Shown here: piece by piece, positions 1 through 7,800 of the stretch
Numbering within the stretch: position 1 is the first letter of the stretch
How the letters are laid out: each line of letters begins with the position of its first letter
Source of the DNA: Bacteroidetes bacterium UBA7368
GTDB taxonomy: Bacteria; Bacteroidota; Rhodothermia; Rhodothermales; UBA10348
DNA length: 13,523 nucleotides
Assembly: GCA_002469915.1 (NCBI GenBank)
Contig: DKOG01000042.1
Location: 1-13,523, forward strand
Direction: 5' to 3'
Made by a program: the position numbers and the translations under genes
Notes under the pieces: generated by a model
What the model saw: only the letters and a program-made list of their open reading frames with translations
What the model was told of the DNA's origin: nothing
Databases searched by the model: none

Positions 1-786
1 TAAGGCGGCGAGTCCGGATTGCTCAAAGCTTCCAAAGCGAGTAGCGTAGTCTGTAAATCCAATTTTTGCGGACTCCCAAAGCACGGCGGTAAACGTAGCC
101 CCAATCAGAGCACTTTTCCAGGGTGGTCTTGGCTTCGGGGTGAAGAAAATCAATTGGAAAAACATGGCTGTGCTCAAAATCAGTGGCAGGACTACACCAA
201 ACGTATCCAATGCACTTTGAAATCCTTCTTGCAACCAGGGATAATCCAAGCCCAAATCCCTCAAGCGGCCCACTGAGTTTTCGTTAAGCGTTTCCCTTGC
301 AATCGTAATAAGGGTAGAGGCGATAAACAGCAATCCAACCTGAAGAGCCATGCGAAAATCGAACATGTACCCCATTAGGACGCCACGATGCTCGTGCCAT
401 TCTTCTTGAAAGACGTTGGCTAAAACGGTTCGGAGCGTGGTAAATAAAGTGACGGCTGAAAGCGTAAGTCCTATAACTCCAATAAGAGTCAACGTACCGC
501 TCGCGGACTGTAGCTGACTAAGGAAAGATACAATTTGATCAGATTGATAAGCCGGCAGAAAGTCGCGGATAAGCGCTTCAATGGTCGAAAATGGCCGTTC
601 TTGCTTTAGTATGCTACCGGCCAGTCCCGTTCCAATGAGGATGAGGGGAACGGTCGTAATCAATACTTTAAATGCAATCGCCTGCGCCCATAGAAAAACG
701 GTCTTGGTGTACAGTTCTCGGAGCATCCCCCGGACGTAATACCGGGGCAACGCAACAATGCGATTCAGTCGGTTTTTCCATTCCAT
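1..786 (-). CDS. YihY/virulence factor BrkB family membrane protein (partial, C-terminus missing)
   Basis: The minus strand reads open from 786 through the left window edge, giving 262 residues of a protein that continues outside. Family members are inner-membrane proteins of about 280-310 residues, often called BrkB or UPF0761; their molecular function is not firmly established, and the old annotation as ribonuclease BN is wrong. Visible features are hydrophobic segments near residues 36-58, 98-121, 146-166, 196-216 and 226-240, and the family-typical stretch GATFTAVLWESAKIGF (229-244) followed by DYATRFGSF. The last transmembrane helix is probably the part cut off. I chose ATG at 786. The frame stays open upstream to a stop at 919-921, with one alternative GTG at 912 that would add 42 residues and overlap the divergent neighbour by 12 bases. 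No Shine-Dalgarno sequence precedes either start. The family call is by motif memory, moderately to highly confident. Confidence 0.82.
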   Translation of the reverse strand, partial: MEWKNRLNRIVALPRYYVRGMLRELYTKTVFLWAQAIAFKVLITTVPLILIGTGLAGSILKQERPFSTIEALIRDFLPAYQSDQIVSFLSQLQSASGTLTLIGVIGLTLSAVTLFTTLRTVLANVFQEEWHEHRGVLMGYMFDFRMALQVGLLFIASTLITIARETLNENSVGRLRDLGLDYPWLQEGFQSALDTFGVVLPLILSTAMFFQLIFFTPKPRPPWKSALIGATFTAVLWESAKIGFTDYATRFGSFEQSGLAAL

Positions 787-900
787 ACCTGAAAAGTAGA
801 CAGCATCCGGCTCGAATAAAAGAGGACTTGCATCTTCGTGTCCGGAAATGGTATGATTTACTCGGTAGTATGGCCCTTTTTCAGCTAACCCCCTCGCGCC

Positions 901-1284
901 ATGATCATGCACATACTTTCAATAATTTCCGGATATGCGGTCTGGACAGTCATTTTTTTAGGTGGGTCCGCCGTGGTCCGTAGTGCCATGTCTGATGTAC
1001 ACGATGCGGAAGGACTGACTACGGAAAACACAGCATTATTCGCATATCTAGTAGTCAGTGTTTTCGCATCTATTGTAGCAGGGTACACGTCGGCACGCAT
1101 TTCAAAAATCCATCAGAAACGGGACGTTTGGATACTCGCTGTTGCTCTTTTAGCAACCGGAATTCCGGTTCAGTTGGGTGTATGGGATGTTATACCGGTT
1201 TGGTATAACTCGACCTTTCTCATCTTGTTAGTCCCCTGTACACTACTGGGCGGTACATTTTATAGGCGCCAACGCAAGGTTTAA
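901..1284 (+). CDS. Small four-helix membrane protein, unknown function
   Basis: This 127-residue protein is mostly hydrophobic, with four predicted membrane helices at about residues 5-25, 43-64, 75-95 and 102-120. A charged loop ([13 protein letters not shown]) lies between helices 1 and 2, and the tail is short and basic (YRRQRKV). I recall similar unnamed small membrane proteins in several phyla with conserved GYAVWT near the start and PVWYN before the last helix, but I cannot name a family or function. There are two possible starts, ATG at 901 and ATG at 907, and neither has a Shine-Dalgarno sequence. It is divergent from the YihY-family gene, with 114 bases between the preferred starts. 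It is convergent with clpX: its TAA overlaps the clpX TAA on the palindrome TTAA at 1281-1284. Helix spacing, lack of competing frames and tight packing support a real gene. Confidence 0.78.
   Translation: MIMHILSIISGYAVWTVIFLGGSAVVRSAMSDVHDAEGLTTENTALFAYLVVSVFASIVAGYTSARISKIHQKRDVWILAVALLATGIPVQLGVWDVIPVWYNSTFLILLVPCTLLGGTFYRRQRKV
1155..1170. repeat. 16-bp perfect palindrome inside the small membrane gene
   Basis: The sequence AACCGGAATTCCGGTT is its own reverse complement. It lies inside the coding region (around residues 85-90), downstream of the clpX stop on the opposite strand. A second inverted repeat follows 18 bases later at 1189-1209, with 8-bp arms GTTATACC and GGTATAAC and a 5-base loop. 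Neither is followed by a T tract on either strand, so they do not look like intrinsic terminators. They may be chance. Confidence 0.4.
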
Positions 1285-2558
1285 GCCGTTGCTTTCTTGG
1301 CTTCAAACGTAGGCTCGGCCTTGTGTTCTACGGTTTCCCGAGTAATAATACAGCGGGAGATATTTGACTTGGAATGAATGTCAAACATGATTTCAAGCAT
1401 TGTCTTCTCGAGCACGGCACGAAGCCCTCGAGCACCTGTGCCTAGTGCTTTTGCCTTAGAAACTACCGCTTCGATGGCGCCATCATCAAAGATGAGCTCC
1501 ATACCGTCCATTGAGAATAGTTTTTGATACTGCTTCAAAAGGGCGTTTTTGGGCTCCTGGAGAATACTCCGCATCGCTTCCTCGGTGAGGTTGTCTAATG
1601 CCGAAATCACGGGCAAGCGACCAATCAATTCAGGAATCAAGCCGAAGCGAAGTAGGTCGTCGGGTTCGACATGGCGGAAGATTTGTGGATCAAACTTATC
1701 CAGTTTGTGAACGGGATCGGCACTGAATCCAATAGAGCTTGAAGAAATACGGTTGGCTATGACTTCGTTTAGGCCGTCAAATGCACCTCCTACAATAAAG
1801 AGGATATTTGAGGTGTCAATGTTAATGAGGCTCTGTTCTGGATGCTTACGTCCTCCTTTCGGGGGAACGCCGGCTACAGTACCCTCTAAAATTTTCAAAA
1901 GTGCCTGCTGGACTCCTTCTCCAGAGACATCTCTGGTAATCGATGCGTTGTCTGCTTTACGGGCCACTTTATCGACTTCATCAATGTAGATAATGCCTCG
2001 TTCGGCACGTTCAACGTTAAAGTCTGCGGCTTGCAGGAGGTGAGCTAGGATACTTTCAACGTCTTCTCCGACATATCCAGCTTCAGTTAGGGCAGTAGCA
2101 TCGGAAATAGAAAAAGGTACATCTAGTACACGAGCGAGCGTTCTGGCTAGCAACGTTTTACCGGTCCCGGTAGGTCCGATAAGCATGATGTTGGATTTTT
2201 CCAGTTCAACGTCTTCGTATTCGCTGTAGTATTCAGCCGAATCGATACGCTTGTAATGGTTGTACACGGCGACGGAAAGCGCCTTTTTGGCTTGGTCCTG
2301 TCCGACTACATATTCATCCAGTGCACTTTTAATTTCATGCGGGGAAAGTCGAGCCGTTTTTCCCGAGTGGCGGGAAATAGGATTGCTTGGCTTAGCTGCG
2401 GACAACGGAGCGTCCGTACTGACAATTCCTGAAGCGTCGTTAATGCATCGATCACAGATATAGACATCAGGGCCAGCCACCATAGAGGAGACTTCATGCG
2501 CGGTACGACCGCAAAAGGAACACCTGATAATATCTTCGCCGTGGTTGTGAGTACTCAT
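1281..2558 (-). CDS. clpX: ATP-dependent Clp protease ATP-binding subunit ClpX
   Basis: ClpX is a hexameric AAA+ unfoldase that recognises tagged substrates, unfolds them with ATP and feeds them to the ClpP peptidase in the cytoplasm. All hallmarks are present in 425 residues, the normal length. The N-terminal zinc-binding domain has C13, C16, C35 and C38. Walker A is GPTGTGKT (128-135), the pore-1 loop GYVG is at 161-164, and Walker B is IIYIDEVDK (189-197). The RKH pore loop is at 237-239, the ClpP-docking IGF loop at 276-278, and the sensor-2 region GTGARGLR at 373-380. The IGF tripeptide shows it should work with ClpP, but clpP and tig, its usual neighbours, are not adjacent here: the next gene upstream is a divergent RNA methyltransferase 176 bases away. 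The start is ATG at 2558 without a Shine-Dalgarno sequence. Its stop overlaps the convergent small membrane gene by 4 bases. Confidence 0.98.
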   Translation of the reverse strand: MSTHNHGEDIIRCSFCGRTAHEVSSMVAGPDVYICDRCINDASGIVSTDAPLSAAKPSNPISRHSGKTARLSPHEIKSALDEYVVGQDQAKKALSVAVYNHYKRIDSAEYYSEYEDVELEKSNIMLIGPTGTGKTLLARTLARVLDVPFSISDATALTEAGYVGEDVESILAHLLQAADFNVERAERGIIYIDEVDKVARKADNASITRDVSGEGVQQALLKILEGTVAGVPPKGGRKHPEQSLINIDTSNILFIVGGAFDGLNEVIANRISSSSIGFSADPVHKLDKFDPQIFRHVEPDDLLRFGLIPELIGRLPVISALDNLTEEAMRSILQEPKNALLKQYQKLFSMDGMELIFDDGAIEAVVSKAKALGTGARGLRAVLEKTMLEIMFDIHSKSNISRCIITRETVEHKAEPTFEAKKATA

Positions 2559-2734
2559 TTCGGAATATTTGCTTCAGTAGTTGGACGTGTCTCCACATCA
2601 AAGTGACTTCAGACGCTCTGTTTTCGGCAGCACGTCATGGTACATATATCGCACCCTTTACACAATCCCTTAAATAGGTATTTTCATATTTTCACCGGCA
2701 GATACAAGGTAGGTATAAACAATCTCCATCATTT
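2559..2734. promoter_or_regulatory. Divergent intergenic region between clpX and the RNA methyltransferase gene
   Basis: These 176 bases separate two divergent start codons and must hold promoters for both genes. The half near the methyltransferase gene is A/T-rich (about 2660-2734). I looked for the Bacteroidota consensus (TTG, about 20 bases, TAnnTTTG) and the classical -35/-10 pair in both directions and found no convincing match, so no promoter is placed. No Shine-Dalgarno sequence precedes either start. Confidence 0.45.
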
Positions 2735-3718
2735 ATGAAGTCAGACGTACCCCAGTCGTTCCCGGAGGCCTTTTTAGATCGTTATAACGCCGTTTTTGGT
2801 GAAGAGGTATTAGGTCGCATCTTATCGGGCTTCCGAATTCCACGTCAGACTTGGTTTCGAATCAATACGCTGAAATCAGATATAGCATCTGTATTTCGTG
2901 ATTTGAAACGCTTGGAGATCGTTTATTCTCAATCTTCGGAGTTTGAGGATGCAGGATGGGTTGAGCCGGAAGAACGGGATCGGCTTTTGGGGTCTGAACT
3001 TTTTGCCAATGGTCATATCTATGTTCAAGGAATGGCTAGTCAGCTCCCCGTCCGGCTACTTGATATTGAACCCGAACATACAGTGCTTGATTTGGCCGCC
3101 GCCCCGGGAAGTAAGACCCTGCAAATTGCCAGTCTCACGGATGTGACAGCTGAAGTGGCAGCCGTAGAAATTGTTCGGAAGCGAATGTTCAAACTGCAGG
3201 ACAACCTAGCGAGAAACGGCGCCGAGCATGTTCGGGTCTTTCTCCAAGACGGAACGAAGGTTTGGAGATACCGCCCTGAGCATTTTGATCGCGTCTTACT
3301 GGATGCTCCCTGCTCAAGTGAAGGGCGTTTCAGGCTGAATAACGATGAGTCGTTTCGCTACTGGTCTCCTTCAAAAATCAAGGAAATGGTACGCAAGCAG
3401 CGCCGCCTATTGTTTTCTGCTATTCACTCGTTGAAGCCCGGAGGAAAGCTCGTCTACTCCACCTGTTCTCTGTCCCCAGAGGAAAATGAAATGGCTGTTC
3501 AACATGTGCTGGATACCTTCGGAGAGGTTGTAGATATCGAGCCGATCGCATTTCAAGCTGATGAGCGAATAGGCACTATTGCTGAATGGAGGCGCAAAGC
3601 TCTTGATGACCGTATTAGAGGTGCATGCCGGCTAATGCCTTCTAAGAGAATGGAGGGCTTTTTTGTCTGCCGATTTGTAAAAACATCTTCGTCGAACCCA
3701 CCGCTAAAGTTCAAATGA
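2735..3718 (+). CDS. RsmB/RsmF (NOP2/Sun) family RNA cytosine-5 methyltransferase
   Basis: This 327-residue protein is an S-adenosylmethionine-dependent RNA m5C methyltransferase. Motif I, which binds the methyl donor, is DLAAAPGSKT (119-128). Motif IV is DAPCSSEGR with D190 and C193, and motif VI is STCSLSPEENE with the nucleophilic cysteine C244. The family uses two cysteines, one attacking C6 of the cytosine and the other releasing the product, and both are present. The N-terminal part contains FRINTLK (41-47) and YVQGMASQLP (96-105), also family-typical. The protein ends soon after the methyltransferase fold and lacks the C-terminal PUA-like extension of E. coli RsmF, and it has no NusB-like N-terminal domain as in RsmB. 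Target rRNA or tRNA cytosine therefore cannot be assigned, and I give no gene symbol. The start is ATG at 2735 without a Shine-Dalgarno sequence. Its TGA overlaps the end of the convergent EcsC-family gene by 8 bases. Confidence 0.93.
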   Translation: MKSDVPQSFPEAFLDRYNAVFGEEVLGRILSGFRIPRQTWFRINTLKSDIASVFRDLKRLEIVYSQSSEFEDAGWVEPEERDRLLGSELFANGHIYVQGMASQLPVRLLDIEPEHTVLDLAAAPGSKTLQIASLTDVTAEVAAVEIVRKRMFKLQDNLARNGAEHVRVFLQDGTKVWRYRPEHFDRVLLDAPCSSEGRFRLNNDESFRYWSPSKIKEMVRKQRRLLFSAIHSLKPGGKLVYSTCSLSPEENEMAVQHVLDTFGEVVDIEPIAFQADERIGTIAEWRRKALDDRIRGACRLMPSKRMEGFFVCRFVKTSSSNPPLKFK

Positions 3719-4568
3719 TGATTCCCGAACCATATTTGACTTCAAGAAAGCGCTCACGGTACAAGAAGTGCGCGGTCTGACAGACTTTAGTGGTGTAGAG
3801 GTAATTCAGACTTCCTCCTATAAATGCTCCTGTTACAGGGACCATTTGAGCGAGCTTCTTTTCTGTCAGATGAATTCCTAGGCGTCTTGCTACGGCCTCA
3901 ACCGCGCTTCCAACCCCTACCTGCTCCATCACCTCCATACTTTGCTTGCGCGCAACGCGAGAGGCTGTACGCATAGCAGGGGAGAGCGTAACCTCTTTTC
4001 GTTTGTTGGATGGCTGAGCCACTTTATCCAGTAATTCGAGTGCAAAAAGGCGCTCGTCACCAGACATAACATCAAAACCACAATAGGTCGCATACTCACC
4101 GGCGGCTCGTAGATTGATGGAAACTAAAGCCACCAAATCGGGAACGATCCCTGCGGCTCCGGCTGCGCCCGTCGCCGCACCTTCAACGGTAGCTAGTCCT
4201 ACATACTTAGAATCGAGTCCTTGCAGCGTCGCATCGACCTCCTCTAGATCCAGACGATGAATTTCTGCAAGGTTGCTCAATTCGTGTCCATTCTCACGGT
4301 ACTCTTTCAAAACGGCATCCGTCCAGACTGAGTCCTGCGTGATTTCATTGGTCAATTCAAGCAAGCCCGTAACCACATTTTCCATGGTCCAATCCACACC
4401 AGGGATTTTATAGACCTGATCGGTAACAACATTCCAGGCTTTTGATGCTGTCTCTTGAGCATCCGATAACCAGGACCGCTTAGGATTTCTCCATGCTCGG
4501 ATCTCGCTGATTACCTGCCTTTCGTACGCGGATGGAGACGGATTGCTATGTCCAGTGTGTGTCGTCAT
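3711..4568 (-). CDS. EcsC family protein
   Basis: This 285-residue protein matches the EcsC family, named after the third gene of the Bacillus ecs ABC-transporter operon. Its biochemical function is unknown. Diagnostic stretches are YERQVISEIRAW (15-26), ATVEGAATGAAG (126-137) leading into VPDLVAL (142-148), VPVTGAFIGGSLNY (243-256) and YRERFL (270-275). The glycine/alanine-rich segments near 126-148 and 243-262 are hydrophobic and could associate with or cross the membrane. There is no signal peptide. No ABC transporter gene lies nearby, so the context gives no help with function. The start is ATG at 4568, again without a Shine-Dalgarno sequence. The gene is convergent with, and overlaps by 8 bases, the RNA methyltransferase gene. 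Family call is confident; role is unknown. Confidence 0.88.
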   Translation of the reverse strand: MTTHTGHSNPSPSAYERQVISEIRAWRNPKRSWLSDAQETASKAWNVVTDQVYKIPGVDWTMENVVTGLLELTNEITQDSVWTDAVLKEYRENGHELSNLAEIHRLDLEEVDATLQGLDSKYVGLATVEGAATGAAGAAGIVPDLVALVSINLRAAGEYATYCGFDVMSGDERLFALELLDKVAQPSNKRKEVTLSPAMRTASRVARKQSMEVMEQVGVGSAVEAVARRLGIHLTEKKLAQMVPVTGAFIGGSLNYLYTTKVCQTAHFLYRERFLEVKYGSGIII

Positions 4569-4577
4569 TGAGCGGCG

Positions 4578-4787
4578 TTATACGACGAAATCGAAAAAGG
4601 TTATCGAAGAGGGCATTTCTGCTCGCTGTAAAAGGTAATGCTCAAAACCGTTCGTGCGAGACGGTGCACCGTTGAACCCAGCTTCAGGTGCAGTGACCTC
4701 AAAAAGAAGGTTTAACAAAGGGGATGGTAAGTATTCTTCCTTCACCTGACACGACATAGGTATCCACTGATAAATCTGACTTTTCAC
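4578..4787 (-). CDS. Doubtful short ORF upstream of the EcsC-family gene
   Basis: A 69-codon frame starting with GTG ends 9 bases before the EcsC-family start on the same strand. The product matches no family I recognise and has no signal peptide, membrane helix or motif. It lies in the only sizeable gap of the window (4569-4804) and does not shadow a larger gene, so it could be a small real gene, a remnant, or chance. The GTG start and absent ribosome binding site weigh against it. An internal ATG at 4757 would give 59 residues. Confidence 0.2.
   Translation of the reverse strand: MKSQIYQWIPMSCQVKEEYLPSPLLNLLFEVTAPEAGFNGAPSRTNGFEHYLLQRAEMPSSITFFDFVV
4661..4672. promoter_or_regulatory. 12-bp palindrome in the divergent intergenic region (possible operator)
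   Basis: ACGGTGCACCGT is a perfect palindrome. It sits about 90 bases upstream of the EcsC-family start and 130 bases upstream of the secreted protease start, inside the gap 4569-4804 that divides these divergent genes. It could be a site for a dimeric regulator. No second copy was noticed elsewhere in the window. A loose match to the Bacteroidota -7 element, TAAATCTG at 4771-4778, lies 26 bases before the protease ATG, but I see no TTG at the expected distance upstream. Confidence 0.25.
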
Positions 4788-4804
4788 GTCAACGATTTAC
4801 CATC

Positions 4805-7800
4805 ATGGTTACATGTCGAAAAAAGCTTGATTACGCTAGACTATTTTGGATCACCTTGTGCTTCTGCTTTAGGGGCCCAGACGCGAGCGCTCAGTCTCTT
4901 TTTGGAGTGCAGCACCCTATATCTCTCGAACCCGACCAGTCTGAGGTTGTGGCATCTGGAGATCTAGATGGGGATGGTGACATGGACCTTGTCGTGGGCT
5001 CCAGAAACGCTGATAGAAAAACGAATCGGGGATTGATCTGGTATGAAAATCAGCATGCCTCAGGCTACTATGTCGAACGATCCATAGAGTTTAGAAATAT
5101 TGCTGTCTCTGATGTCCAACTCGTCGATTTGGATCAGGACGGGGATCTGGATATCGTCGCTTCCGAATCGTGGAGAAACAACCACTACGTTCTTTTCTGG
5201 CATGATAACCTAGATGGGAAGGGGACTTTCGGCCCCAGGATTAACATATCATCGGCTAATGATCAGCAAATAACCAGTCTGCATGTTGCCGACTTGGATA
5301 GCGATGGGGATAACGATGTTGTTTTTGGATCTATTCAAGAACGATACAGAGGCTCTTTCCAGATCTCATGGTACCAGGATGTAGATGGGAAGCAGGGCTT
5401 TCACTCGAAAAAAAAGATTGATTCTATCACACATTTTGGAGCAGCTGTATATCTGGATGTCTCAGATGTGAACGGCGACTCCAAGCCCGATATCATTGCC
5501 TCTTTTGAAGGAGACAAAGGCCTTGGGTGGTATAAAAACCGAATCGGAACGTCGGAGGTCGCCCCTCCAGCTTCCGGTTTTTCTCCATTTAGCCCCACGG
5601 CTGAAATTCAGCACTACGCTAGTAGATTCACACTTGCTGATATGAATGCAGATGGGATGGGAGACCTGGTAACTGCAAACGACCATGTCGTTGCCATCTT
5701 GATGAACGATAGATCGTCATCAGGATTTGGGACAGAAACCGTTGTTGACGGGTACTTTCAAGATGTTCTCTGGGCTCATTCTGCGGACTTAGATTTGGAT
5801 GGAGACTTAGATGTTGTGGCAGGGTCTGCCATAGAAATACGTTTTTATGAGTATCTAAATGGTCTGTTAGCATTCAATTCCAGTCAGACCATCCCTTTTG
5901 GTGGAGAAGCATCCACGCTTAGTGATGTAGATGCTGACGGCGATTCGGACCTCGTCGTATTCTCAAAGTCATCAAAGCATGTAAGTGGACAGTCAGGAGT
6001 ATCCTATTGGTTCGAAAACCAGACTAGATCTGCCATTTCCCTTTGCCATATCGTGGCACAGGATCTCGTTTTGCAAAATGACACGGTTGTCCGAGAGGAG
6101 TCCCTCTTTGTATCAGTTGATCTGGTGAATGTGGGCGGTTTGGTTTGTGGGAAGGGCTGGACCATGGAAGTCGTTCTCACGCTGCCCGGTTCGCCGTCCG
6201 AGTTCGTCTTTTTGGGTTCGGTGGAACGACTGACGGAGGATCTGGGGCTGGGAGAAAGCAAAAAGGTAGAGTTCACATTCGTGCCCTATTCGGCCAGGAA
6301 AGATGTGGGAATCAGCCAGATCACGCCGGGAGAAATTGGACTTGGTATCCGATATCAAGAAAAAGGTAAAAGTAGTATCAAGTCGACTCAATTTAGAGTA
6401 TTGGGAGAGGCTGAGATGGATTTACACTCGTCGGGAGTAACCCTTTTTCAGCCTACTTCTAGTGCTGGAAAGCGAACTGATCCGGCTACTCAATCTGAGG
6501 ATTGGATACGCTTGAAGAGCAGGGTGTTTCGACCAGAGCGAATGGTGCCTTCCGGGGAAGCTCCAACGGGTGGTTTCCGTCTCATTCAATTTGACGTGCT
6601 GCCTTCCGATCATCAAAAACGCACTCTAGAGGGGCAAGGGGTTGAGTTTGTCCGATTTGTACCGGACAAAGCCCTCGTTGTATGGATTCCTAAGGGGCTC
6701 AATCTGAACCAATTTTCGAATGTCAGATGGTTTGGGAGACTGGAGGAAGCAGATCGGATGAGTGGACCAGCCGCGCTTCGATTCCGTGGTAGAGGAGCTC
6801 TCGATCCTGAACAAAAAGAAATATTTATGATCGAAGCATTCCGGGATAAGGATGTGTCAATCCTTCGCCGTGAGGTTCATCGGTGGGGAGGACACTGGGA
6901 ATCCGGGAGAGGATTACCTGCAAATCATGGAATGGTTAGGGGAAGCCGAGAGATGTTTCAGGCTCTACTGAGGTTCGATGAGTTGGCCCGCATAGACATC
7001 ATCCCTGCTCGCTCTCGAGGAGACGATATCGCTCTCTTTTGTTCGGGTGCCATGACGGAGTTTGGCGCTGTCGCCTCTTTTGCAGCTTCTGGAGTAGGCT
7101 GGGATGGTCCAGGTCAGGGAAGTGCTCGTTTAACCTATCGGTTTGGAGGGGGCACAGAAGACATGTCGGGCTCCGAAGAATTCGATGAGTTTCGGCGGGC
7201 TCTACGGGAATGGTCTGACTACGTGGATTTTGACTTTCAAGAAGTTGTTGATCCCTACCGAAAACGTAGTATCGATATCAACTGGATAAACATTGATGGG
7301 CGAAGGGGCGGTACGCTCGCACAGGCTTACCTACCAACGGCCATGGAGCCGTTGGCAGGCGACATTATGTTCGATGAAAAAGAACTTTGGTCCACTACTG
7401 GTAATCTCGGCGTCGGCAATGATTCTATTCAAGTATTTGCTGTGGCGATGCATGAAATCGGTCATTCAATAGGGTTGTTACATTCCGAAAACCCGAATGC
7501 CATTATGTATGGTAATTATGTAGGCCCTAGGGTTGGTTTAGCAGCGGACGATATCATTGGTGCTCAAAGTCTATATGCCTCAAGACTGCCGTTGCTCGTG
7601 ATTTCAAATCGAGGAGATGCAGATCTGATCGTGACGTCCATTGATGCTCCTAATTGGTTAAGTGTCGGGATTCGTAATACGGTAATTCCAGCAGATTCTA
7701 GTCTTTCGCTCGAGTTTTCGGTGGACTGGGCCCTTGTTACGGATCCTGTAGCCGTAGGTGAGATAACCGTTTACAGCAATGATAGGACTGGTTCAGTGTC

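Noticed and set aside
19..276. 85-codon plus-strand frame at the left end
   Set aside because: It lies opposite the YihY/BrkB-family gene, whose membrane segments and family motif are clear on the minus strand.
4961..5950. CRISPR or recent DNA tandem repeat
   Set aside because: The periodicity is at protein level with unequal spacing and diverged DNA, as expected of FG-GAP blades.
5401..6814. Several 62-92 codon open frames antisense to or overlapping the secreted protease
   Set aside because: The protease frame is continuous and explained domain by domain; the others have no motif, no start signal and low-complexity or proline/arginine-rich products.
7040..7100. MMP-type cysteine switch at C746
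   Set aside because: The surrounding LFCSGAM does not match PRCGxPD, so there is no basis for calling it a cysteine switch.
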